Of a stretch of 64,000 bases of DNA, positions 34,854-44,108 are shown piece by piece. Made by a program: the position numbers and the translations under genes. A model generated the notes under the pieces. That model was not told where the DNA came from. It made no database searches and saw only the letters and a program-made list of their open reading frames with translations. Origin of the DNA: Chrysomallon squamiferum (lineage: Eukaryota; Mollusca; Gastropoda; Neomphalida; Peltospiridae); contig CM022677.1 of the NCBI GenBank assembly GCA_012295275.1, positions 10,010,351 to 10,074,350 of the forward strand. Direction: 5' to 3'. Numbering within the stretch: position 1 is the first letter of the stretch; each line of letters starts with the position of its first letter.

Positions 34854-35902
34854 GTAAAGTTCCTTCAAAAATTAATTTTTCACTCTTCTTCATTAAAACA
34901 AAAAGCATTCAACTTCTGAAACAAGTACTATTATGTATGCAATCAACGGGTTTCCTATTTTAATTTTAAAAAAACTTAACATTCAGTAATTTAACTAAAA
35001 TGCCTGACATTTTTTATATGAATTATTTTCAATTTACAGGTGGAAATTGTCAAGTCAGTGTCAGATTTTGTATTATTTTTAAAGACATGGACAAAGACAG
35101 AGTTTTTCAGATTTCACTCTCTCCCTTACAGTACAAGGCAGGTCAGAGCTGAAGATTCAGAGGAGTATTCACAATTTTATGGATTTCAGCTTTGAAAAAC
35201 ACTAGTGTGGTGTATTATTATTATTATTACATTTTTATCTTCTGTTTATATTGCTTAACTTTAACATATTTTAATCTACTCAGTGCATTCTTCTTGTTTA
35301 GTATTAGTAAATCTTTCATAAAGAAATATTTTCACTTATTTTTATGAATTTAGATATAAAAAGATAAGTTAGTCTTTTTCTAAAGTTTTTGTAAAATTTA
35401 TAGTTATACTTTTTCAAAGATCTGTATTTTCGTTTAAATTATTTGTTATTTATTATTAAAATCTATTACAGTAAGAGACAGATGATGTTTATTTATAATA
35501 ATTTCTTTCTAATAGATTAAAGACAATGGAAAAATAGTTATTATTTGTATTAAATTTTATTATTGTATCTACAGGAAAGACATGATTCTGGAATCAGCTT
35601 CAGTTACAAGAATATGGAGAAGACTATAAAGATTACTTGAAATAGTTGAGATATCTACTGATATAGACTAATTATGGACTTAGCTTTCCAAAGCAGTTTC
35701 CTGACAGAGAAATTGTTGACACTATGCATCAGTGTTGATTGATTTTTCTCCAATAGTTAATGATTCTTGGTTTTATCAGGAAGGCAGTAAAACAACTTCC
35801 ACTATAATGACTAATGACACTGCAAAAGCTCTGTGTGGTTCTACATTACAGATTAGTGCAGAAGAAATGAAAAGATGTGGAGCAATGATATTTACAGATT
35901 GA
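33081..35902 (+). CDS. Small multi-exon gene model with start codon, unknown product
   Basis: Exons fit in phase from an ATG: 33081-33129 (MSREVSITSFVLQTTP plus G; donor gtataa), 34052-34128 (ttttag acceptor; KAQESRFDMNNHPYQCKSEK then VQKID; donor gtaaaa, weak), 35040-35141 (tttacag acceptor; VEIVKSVSDFVLFLKTWTKT then EFFRFHSLPYSTRQ; donor gtcaga), then either 35575-35640 (ctacag acceptor; ERHDSGISFSYKNMEKTIKI, T, stop) or 35780-35902 (tatcag acceptor; EGSKTTSTIMTNDTAKALCG and on to AMIFTD, stop). Four successive phase agreements support it. Predicted size is about 97 or 116 residues. No domain recognised. The 35780 exon was duplicated to about 45.97-46.1 kb, where it is frameshifted. Non-coding RNA or a chance chain remain possible. 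Confidence 0.45.
33276..33334 (+). repeat. (ATT)n microsatellite
   Basis: About 19 ATT/TTA units within the first intron of the gene model. Confidence 0.95.
34824..34852 (+). repeat. Poly(A) tract
   Basis: About 29 A residues. No retroposon structure is visible upstream. Confidence 0.9.
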
Positions 35903-36460
35903 CAACAGGCTTAATGTTGTTTTCATAAACAACATATTAACTTGAGGCAACCATAAGTGATTGAAAGAGATATGAGACTGACTGTCTGACAGGAGGTTGA
36001 CAGGTAAAGAGATAAACAGGAAGATACACAAGAAGAAAGAGAGAAAGATTGATAGACTAATAGACAGTTAGATCAGTTGAAGTTAAGAAATGAACTGATA
36101 GATGTAGATGAATTTAGGCAGATAGACAAACGTGCCTGTCTATCTATTCTGTGTATTCTTCTTTCTGTCATCTGTGTTTGTGTGCCAGGCTGAGATTGTA
36201 GACAGACAATGTAGATATATGTATATAGTTATGTAGCAGACTGGCAGATAGGTGTAGGCAAGTATGATGGTAATGTGGAAGACTGAATATATATATACAG
36301 ATGTTGGTATGTAAGCTGGAGCAGGGAATAGTATATAGAAGGAAAAGTTGCTTGTCTTTCTTGAAGAGTGTGAATATATTGAGTATATATGTGTGCAAAC
36401 ATACAGAAAAATATGGAGATCTGAAGTTGGATGTGTAGGTATGTAGACAAGGAGAATATA
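35780..36460 (+). repeat. Segmental duplication, copy A (partner 45990-46740, direct)
   Basis: Shared blocks in order: actataatgacta, gtgcagaagaaatgaaaa / tgcagaagaaatgaaaacat, gagactgactgtctga, agtaaagagataaacaggaa, agacagttagatcag, tagatgtagatgaatttagg, tctattctgtgtattcttct and the atatgtgtgcaaacatacag stretch (36388/46674). Starts with the terminal exon and continues into GATA-rich sequence. Confidence 0.9.
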
Positions 36461-36578
36461 AATGACTTAGAGATGTTATTGATAGATAAACTGTTATGTA
36501 GGTTGATTATGTAGATAGACTGAGATATACATATAGAGATATATATAGACAGGTGACAACTGCATGCATATGAATAGA

Positions 36579-36609
<31 letters not shown>

Positions 36610-37260
36610 CCAGTGACAAGGACGGCTAAATGTGGGAATTTTGAATGAGAATTATTTGTTATAAATGGACAGTAACATAGAAAGATAGATGTGTAAAGTA
36701 GTTATAATTATTTAGGGAAACAGTCAGGAAGATGAATAGATGATTCATGGATAGTTATTGATGGATTGTAATACAGGTGGATAGAGAAGTGTGTGTGTGT
36801 GTGTGGATGTATAGAAGGATGGACTGATCAATCAGCTAAGAATGGAGGCATTTTCTTAGAGTTCGATGGATGGATATACAGATAGCTAAAGAGACAGGCA
36901 GGTCAGTAGGTTCATATCTAGCTATAGAATGATAAATAGCTAGACAGAAAGAAAGAAAGATAAGCATGTTTGATGGTAAAGTGGATGGCTATTGATTTGA
37001 GGATATGGTCATGTATATGTACATAAATACACACACACAGACAGACAGAGAGACATAGAGGATTGGATCTGTGTTTGGATTGAGTTAGTGATGAACTGAT
37101 AGATTATAGATAAATGTCTATAGATAGATTATATAGATAGATATATAGAAAGATACGGAGGTTTGAAGTAATATCTAGTTAGATATATAGATGCTTACTG
37201 AAAAATAGATCTATAAGCTAGAGAGATAAACTGATTGGAAGGTAGATATGTCACTAGTTC
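36030..37260 (+). repeat. GATA-rich degenerate satellite
   Basis: The plus strand is dominated by gatag, tagat and aggtag words over 1.2 kb, with TG runs at 36582-36608 and 36790-36804. It shows no fixed unit length. Confidence 0.85.
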
Positions 37261-38270
37261 AGTAGATTGATTTGTAGACACATGCATTATACCTTGATTA
37301 TTTGTCTCCTTCCTACCTATTATCCTCTCTGTCACTTGGCTCTGTTTATCTCTACCTTTACCTCTATCACGTCTGTCTCTCTAACTTTCTATCTACCTGT
37401 ATCTCTATCACGTCTCTCTACCTATATCCTTGATAACTTCTCTGGCTCTATCATGTCTCTCTACCTATACCTTGATAACTTCTCTGTCTCTATCACGTCT
37501 CTCTACCTACACCTTGATAACTTCTCTGGCTGTATCACGTCTCTCTACCTATACCTTGATAACTTCTCTGGCTGTATCACGTCTCTCTACCTATACCTTG
37601 ATAAATTCTCTGGCTCTGTACTATAGTTCTAACACTTATCTTGTGTCTACATATATCTCTATTACTTGTTTATGATTCTCTACCAGCATGTCTAGTACTT
37701 GTATATCTCTCTACCAATATCTCTATCACTTGTCTTTCTCTTTACATTTATCTCTGTCTCTCTAGTTGTATCTGTATTAGTGTCTGCCTAACCTTTATCT
37801 CTATCATTTATCTACCTACGTATCTATCTCCTTCTCTTTACCTACATCACTAATACTTGTCTCTGTCCCTCTAACTATATCTCTATTGCTTTCTCTCTTT
37901 ATCTAAATCTCTGTCACTTGTGTCTTCCTCTCTACCTTTATCTCTGTCATTTTCTATTTCTTTATCTCTATTATGTGTCTGTCAGTCTACCATTATCTCT
38001 ATCACTTGTATCTGTTTCTCTAACTATATCTCAATCACGTCTGACTCTCTCTACCCTAAGTACTTTTTCTGTTTCACTACCTATATATTGATAATTTTGC
38101 CTGTCTCTCTTTGCTTATATCTATATCATGTGTCTATCTCTCTGAAACCTGTCTCTATCACTATACATATATCTCTATCCAATGTCCCTCTGTACCTATA
38201 TTTCTCTATCTCTCTCTGCTTATACCTGCCCCAGTCTCAGCTACCAATAATCTCTATTATTAACCTGTGA
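37261..38270 (+). repeat. TATC/TCTC-rich degenerate satellite
   Basis: Immediately after 37260 composition flips to the complementary words (tctctacctat, tctatcac). It continues for 1 kb as irregular tatctctatcacttgtct units of about 20-45 bp. Confidence 0.85.
37390..37622 (+). repeat. 42-bp minisatellite, about 5 copies
   Basis: The unit has two halves, cttgataacttctctggctg and tatcacgtctctctacctat, followed by ac. Copies start at about 37428, 37470, 37513, 37555 and 37597. Because 42 is divisible by 3, open frames run through it (14-residue repeats), with no sign of real coding. Confidence 0.9.
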
Positions 38271-38940
38271 GATAAACTAATGTAAAGATAGGATTTATGC
38301 TACTGGCTCATAATTTAACCACCCATCTTTTTTTTTTTTTTAAATTACTTGGTTAGAAGTATTTTTGATTATACATATAATTTTTTTTATTCCTGTATAA
38401 TACTTATTTAATACAGTCTGCCCATGGAGGTTTAAACTTGCTGAGTTGGTAGATAGTTAACACCAGCTTCCTCTGAGTAATTTTAACTCACTGAGCTCAG
38501 TTGTTAAGGATATATTGAAATAGTATTAGCAGTCCAGTGTTTTGATATAATAAACAATAACAACAACAACAATCAAACATTTTATTTCAAAAAGGTCATA
38601 TTACCTAATGTGGTCTTTATTGATTTGTCTATCTACACAGCTGTGTTATCAATCCATCCAGCATATCTGTATCAATGTATTCACTTATCCATATGCCTGT
38701 GTGTGTGTCTATGTATAATCTTTCTTTCTGTCTCCGTTTTTCTGTATTAAACTGTTTGTCTCTCTATTGGTTTGCCCATTCAACAGACTTGTATCCCACC
38801 TGTTCACCTATCTACTCACCTGTCTACCTACCCACTATCTACCTCTTTTTCTTTTTCTAATTATCCATCCATTTATTCACAATTATTCTATCTATCTATC
38901 CTTCCGTTTGTTACTTCAAAAGAGTAAGATAACATGGTTT
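38271..38940. other. Intergenic with pyrimidine-rich tail
   Basis: No gene. 38600-38910 is again TCTATC/CTACC-rich, an outlier of the adjacent satellite. Confidence 0.55.
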
Positions 38941-39040
38941 CTTTAACTTATACCTAGGTGCACACACACACACACACACACAAGCAGACATTTTAAACAC
39001 ACATTAAAATTGGAAAATTCACATGCACAGATTAACATAG

Positions 39041-39235
39041 TTAAATTGATAATGATTGGCAAACTTTGCTCAGATTTGACAGTGAAGTGTAACAAGCCTG
39101 TTTGACAGCTGACTGGTTTTCTCTGACCCAGTCTGGAAGATGATCTACTTCCTGTAATGCTAACTCGACATAACTGTGAATGGCTTCCTGTGATCCTCCT
39201 CACAACAACCACTGGGCCAGTCTAAGACAAAACAG
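39041..39235 (-). pseudogene. Exon with one in-frame TGA, unknown product
   Basis: A tttgcag acceptor at 39236-39238 opens a phase-0 frame: LFCLRLAQWLL, TGA, GGSQEAIHSYVELALQEVDH, LPDWVRENQSAVKQACYT and SLSNLSKVCQSLSI, then TAA at 39041-39043. The sequence is strongly coding-like. The TGA falls at a position where an Arg codon CGA would read through. Helical, acidic and leucine-rich. Family not recognised. Nearby upstream islands at 39615, 40274 and 41514 lie on the same strand. Confidence 0.5.
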
Positions 39236-39614
39236 CTGCAAATCAAAGAAACTCACAGTTAATAAATTATAATATATGCATGTATATAAATAATAATAAT
39301 AATGTAATCAATAAATTTATAACTTTTACATTATTTTTATATACAGATAATGATGTAAATAAATAAATCAAATTTGAAACATTGAAAACAAAAAGTTAAT
39401 GATAAAAGTTTAAACATAATTTAAATAATTGTTTATGCCTTAACTGAAATAATTCATAAGTAATGGGTAAAACAAATTTTTAAATATCTTTTGTGGATTT
39501 CATTCATATTTTTTTCAGGAAAAACAAAATAATATAAGTGTTATGAGTAACAGCTAACTAGTTTGTTTCGGATGAGAAAACCTACTCTAAAACTGTTAAT
39601 GTGAGTCTGGCTTT

Positions 39615-39704
39615 TTAGGTAACGTCTTTCATTAGAAACAGTAAAGGTGGAGCTTTTAGGCTTGGCTTTGTAGATGTTGGTGTAGGAATTAAATCCTGAA
39701 CAAC
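39615..39704 (-). CDS. Candidate exon, unknown product
   Basis: A tgttttag acceptor starts a phase-0 frame reading VVQDLIPTPTSTKPSLKAPP then LLFLMKDVT and a stop at 39615-39617; a gttacc sequence before the stop is a poor possible donor. Pro/Thr/Ser-rich, like a linker region. It joins in phase to 40274-40387 upstream. Confidence 0.38.
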   Translation of the reverse strand, partial: VVQDLIPTPTSTKPSLKAPPLLFLMKDVT

Positions 39705-39964
39705 CTAAAACAATAAATGTATTTGTAATCTTTGTGTATTTTTATTTTTATTTATTTATTTACTTGTATTCAGATACTTGCAAATAAAAATAGAAGGCAA
39801 TTAAGATTTCTGTAGTCTGATGAAAATGTTTTTCCATGATCTGCAACAGATGTATGTCACAGATTATGTTTTGTAAAAATATATTTAGTAAAAACATTAA
39901 AAAATCTTGTTATTCCTGTTATTTAATTTAAATCACATGCATATCAAATATTGTTATCATAAAA

Positions 39965-40175
39965 TAAGTAAATGAAACAAATAAAACATGTAATTAATAA
40001 GTAAACAAACCAGTAATAGTATATAAAACAAATAACATTTAATTAATAAGTAAACAAACCATAATATTATATAAAACAAATAACATTTAATTAATAAGTA
40101 AACAAACCATAATATTATATAAAACAAATAACATGAAATTAATAGTAAACAAACCAGGAATATTACATAAAACAA
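39965..40175 (+). repeat. 48-bp minisatellite, about 4 copies
   Basis: The unit runs through taacatttaattaataagt, aaacaaaccataatattat and ataaaacaaa. Matching starts are at about 39984, 40033, 40081 and 40129. The minus-strand 16-residue repeat frame (YIILWFVYLL) is a by-product of a unit divisible by 3. Confidence 0.92.
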
Positions 40176-40273
40176 AATAATTTTACCTGACTCAGAATGT
40201 TTTCATCAACCACTACTAATAGTAATATAATAATAATAAATAATAATAATAATAATAATAACAATAATAATAC

Positions 40274-40387
40274 AACAGAATCAGTAACAAACTCTTCTGT
40301 TGTAGAACTGTTGTCATCATCTGAAATGTTGAGTTTTCTTTTGACTCCAGGTGATGTTTGTTCTGTCAGTTTTATTTCACTTTTAGT
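40274..40387 (-). CDS. Candidate 38-codon exon, unknown product
   Basis: Exactly 114 nt, phase 0-0, between a tttggcag acceptor and a gtatta donor: TKSEIKLTEQTSPGVKRKLN, ISDDDNSSTTEEFVTDSV. The 'SPGVKRKL' basic patch followed by an acidic/Ser-rich stretch resembles a nuclear-localisation and phosphorylation region. The next island downstream (39615-39704) is in phase. A decayed tandem copy lies at about 40986-41097. Confidence 0.48.
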
Positions 40388-40835
40388 CTGCCAAATTTAT
40401 ATTCCATGAAAAATCTTTAAAAAATAATAATAAAAATGTATTGTCTCAACTCTGAACACAACAAAAAACTATTTATTATAATGTTTAATAAGATGAGAAG
40501 TGTAAGAATTACAAACTGTGATTTTATCTCACCTTGTTACAGTATCAGTAGTTTTCCTGCACTTTGATGAAATTTTATGGTTCTAAAGTTCTAATAACAA
40601 CAACAACAGTAGCAGTAATGACTATAAAAAAAATAAAAATAATAACTGCTGTTGTAATAATTACATATAACCATAAATGCTATTGCATTACACTGTTACT
40701 AAAATACTATTTATTTACTACTAAGACCACTGTTGTGGGTAATAAGACCCCACTATTGCTGCTGCAACCCTAGGAACAATAATAATAATTACAGTTTAAT
40801 CAAGAATAAAGAAAAAGTGTTTAACCAATGTCAAC

Positions 40836-40836
40836 A

Positions 40837-40869
<33 letters not shown>

Positions 40870-40990
40870 GTAATAAATATAAAAATAATAATAATAAATA
40901 ATAATAAAATAATAATAATAACCAATAATAACAATAGCAACAATAACAACAGCAATATTAAAATAATAATAATAATAATAATAATACTGA
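40836..40990 (+). repeat. (AAT)n microsatellites and related AT repeats
   Basis: ATA/TAA runs at 40836-40870 and 40961-40985 with interspersed aataacaat. They separate the two tandem exon copies. Confidence 0.9.
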
Positions 40991-41097
40991 TATATAAGTA
41001 ACAAACTCTGCTGATGTAGAACTGTTTTCATCTAAGATGTTGTTTTCTTTTGACTCCAGTTGATGTATCTTCTTCATTTATATTTCACTTTCAGTTT
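40986..41097 (-). pseudogene. Decayed tandem copy of the 40274-40387 exon
   Basis: Same acceptor (tttggcag) and a matching middle (a cttttgactccag core on the plus strand is shared at 40337 and 41049). Frames now read TESEI, a stop, then KENNILDENSSTSAEFV. Small indels and a stop show it is no longer functional as the same exon. Confidence 0.72.
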
Positions 41098-41513
41098 CTG
41101 CCAAATTTATATTCAAAGATGAATCTAAAAAATAAAAAATGTACTTGCTTACTGACATCAGAAATTTCAGTTATGATCTGAGATTCAGTTTTGGAAATAT
41201 TTTACCTGGGAACCTAAATGTTTTATATCACAGTATACAGACTCAAGTTTCAGTAGAAATAAATGTATATTGTCTTTTATTTAAATGTGTGTCATTTTAC
41301 TGGGATATTTTTATTTGTTTTATTCAGAGATGTCATTACTTTGGCAAAGTCTGGCTATGTAGAACATTATAATGACTTGAACAGACTATTTGTTATAGAG
41401 GTATACATATTACACTGAAACAAACAATTTGAAAGTAATAAAATGTATCTAGGCTAGCTGAAATATACTTCAGAAACAAACATTATCATTTACATGTAAA
41501 AATATCAACTCAC

Positions 41514-41587
41514 TTTCAGAAATTTTCTTTTCCAGTGGTTCTATACATGAAGAAAATTCATAGTGGTATTTCAGTTTTGTCTGCATC
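41514..41587 (-). CDS. Candidate exon, unknown product
   Basis: A attttcag acceptor and a gtgagt donor enclose 74 nt: G, then MQTKLKYHYEFSSCIEPLEK and KISE, then A. The 3' part is homologous to the end of 1434-1550. The end phase (1 overhanging base) does not match the phase-0 start of 40274-40387. Confidence 0.4.
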
Positions 41588-41699
41588 CTGAAAATATATA
41601 ATGTGTGTACTTTTAAAAAGTAAACAGACGTACACACACACACGGTGACACAGAAAATGCAGATAAAACAAAGGCAAATGATTATTTATTTCCAGTCTC

Positions 41700-42223
41700 T
41701 CGGATTGCACATTTCTTAATTTTATGTTATTTTTTTCAGACCATGTTTTCAGACCTATATCAAACATTGGTAAATTCCTGGATACTACTAAGCAACTTAT
41801 TGTGTGAGTTCTAAACTTTGTGATGTTAAATAACATCACATTATAAAGAAATAAAGAAGAAGAAGAAAGAAAAAGTACGTGGAAAGAAATATCAACACCG
41901 TTTATTTGAAGTTTACGGTCAAGGATTGGCTAATAATAAGAAAAAAAAAATTAAAATAAAAATAAAAAAAATCATTGATTTATAATTAGTACGTATATTT
42001 TAATAAGTTTGTTATGTTCCCTTATTTTATTTTATTTTATTATTATTATTATTATTTTTTTTTTGGTGTTATAATTGCGGATGAATGCGGGATGATTGTC
42101 TGTCTTTACGGATTTACTGTTTTAATTGGTGTAATCGCATTATCATCCAACAAAAAGTTGATTAAAGCATTTCATTTTGTGCAGGAGACAGGTATTACAA
42201 ATTATTATTATTTTTATTTTTTA

Positions 42224-42271
<48 letters not shown>

Positions 42272-42622
42272 TATTTTTTTTTTTTTTTTGATTTGATTTA
42301 ATTATAATTTACATGACACAGCAATCTTTTTTCGGAACAATAATATATTTAATTATTTTATATATATATTTTTTTATTATTATTATTATTTTTTTTTTTT
42401 TTTTCATACGACACTCGATTAATAATAAAATTCACTTGTGGTTGTACTAATGTGAACACATAAACAACGTCATATAAACAAGAAATCATGTTTAATCTTT
42501 AATTTTGTTTTACCAATTACTGTATGATGAATCAGCCTATCGGGCATATTTTGAGTTGACAGTAATTAAATTTATTTTAAAATAAATTGACATATGTAAA
42601 CACCACACAACAACTCACAAAA

Positions 42623-42656
<34 letters not shown>

Positions 42657-43010
42657 TTGAAATAGACTAATAAAACTATTAAAAAATTATACTAATTTTG
42701 TTTGACAGGTTCTTTTCAGTTTATTAATAATTTATTTTTTTAAATATTTATGTTAAATTGCTTACTAGCTCTACACATTATTAAACATATTTAAATGATT
42801 TTTTAACCATATTAAAGGTTGTAATGGATGGGGCCCTAAATGGTTTCATATTATTTAAACTAAATATCTAAATATCTATTAACATTAAATACAAGTAAAG
42901 ATGAATACAAATTTAAGAAAAATATGACCAGGTTATTTCATATGTAGACACTGTAAAATATTAATAAAATTATTTGTTTGAATAATATTTAACACACACA
43001 CACACAAAGG
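41700..43010 (+). repeat. Inverted segmental duplication, copy B (partner 7860-9470)
   Basis: Reverse-complement partner of 7860-9470; see there for matched positions. It carries TTA runs (42044-42058, 42237-42263, 42624-42657) and T tracts that differ in length from copy A. Confidence 0.88.
41753..41814 (+). pseudogene. Inverted copy of the terminal exon at 9375-9427
   Basis: A gttttcag acceptor is followed by DLYQTLVNSWILLSNLLCEF and TAA. Compared with 9375-9427, three bases including the TAG stop are deleted, so the frame runs three codons further. No upstream plus-strand exons equivalent to 9518-9543 or 11438-11540 were found, so this is probably an orphan fragment. Confidence 0.62.
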
Positions 43011-43298
43011 TTCAAGGATCAGTCCTGCATGGAGGATAATAAAATTATAATACAGTCTAGCAGATAATCCATGCCTGATATATCTAAGATTATGGTTTCT
43101 TTTGTTGTTTCTTTCTGTGGAAAGATGTATATTAGAAAAAGGTTTTTCGTTGCTTGTTTAAAAGGGTGCCACTTCATATTGCAGAAACAGGGATTCTTTT
43201 TCATTATCTGTTATCATAGTTACTTACCTTTTAAGATATTAAAAACTAGCAAACAAAAAACATGCTGTGTTAAATAAAATATTTTTTCTTTATTTTAG
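43011..43298. other. Spacer before plus-strand exon islands
   Basis: No exon. The phrase cagtctagc(a/t)gataatccat at 43051 recurs at 43876, a short local repeat. Confidence 0.5.
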
Positions 43299-43623
43299 AT
43301 TTGGTCTGTTTTAGCAGTGTCATTAGTGACCAGCTTGAAGTAAGTGTTTATTAAATCAACAAATATAATGTACTTTACCAGACCTATTGATTTTCTATTT
43401 TGTTAAGATGCTGTAAAGCATATTTTTGCAATGTAAATATACTGTCCTACTCATTCATATTTTTATTTAATTCTTTCCTTTCCTTTCCTTTCATTAATTT
43501 TTGTTGCTACTTAACTTTCAGCCTGAAGAACATCTCATCAGACTGATGAACATGTTGGATCCAAAAGGTGTTGATCCTTTTGTTGAAAAGAACTTTTACA
43601 AGAAGATCAACAAAACATGCATT
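43299..43623 (+). CDS. Two phase-matched exons, EF-hand-like segment
   Basis: Exon 43299-43339 (attttag acceptor, gtaagt donor) reads LVCFSSVISDQLE. Exon 43522-43623 (ctttcag acceptor, gtagaa donor) reads PEEHLIRLMNMLDPKGVDPF then VEKNFYKKINKTCI. The join is phase 0. 'L..MLDPKGVDPFVEKNFYKKI' has the spacing of a degenerate EF-hand loop with flanking helices. Proteins with an N-terminal EF-hand and coiled coils (for example MCC long forms or KASH5/LRMP) are possible relatives, by inference only. If the second exon does not splice, the frame ends about 14 codons later. Confidence 0.45.
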
Positions 43624-44108
43624 GTAGAAAATAAAAAAAATAATGATAATAAAACAAATTAAAAACATCAATTTTTAGTAATATTAATATTGACTTTTTT
43701 TTTAATTTAAAACTTTAAATGATACACATATCTAATGTTACATTTTATTTATTGATTTTTTATTTTACTTCACTAGGTAACAGGAAATCACACAAAACTG
43801 AGATATCAGGTTTTCCATAATTAGTTTTATTTTATTTTATTTTATTTTTTATTTGGTTTTAGTAAAAATTACATGACAGTCTAGCTGATAATCCATTTAT
43901 TTGGAATTGCAGTAATATTTTTATTTCTCTTCTTGCTGTAAAATTATTAAGTTATTGAAAATAAAGAAAATGAGCACCAAACATAAAACTTATTTGTTTC
44001 ATATTTGTTATTTCTAATAGTTTCAGTAGTGTAACAAATACATTTTATATGATGACATTTATATTTTTCATCTGAAATGGTTTTTTTTTTGTTTTTGTTT
44101 TTTTTCAG

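Noticed and set aside
37267-38270. Long Ser/Leu/Tyr-rich plus-strand open frames
   Set aside because: Caused by TATC/TCTC satellite and a minisatellite with period divisible by 3; no codon bias, start context or splice sites.
39957-40175. Minus-strand hydrophobic repeat protein
   Set aside because: A by-product of the 48-bp AT-rich minisatellite.
39965-40175. CRISPR-like direct repeats
   Set aside because: Units are contiguous tandem copies without unique spacers, in a eukaryotic context.
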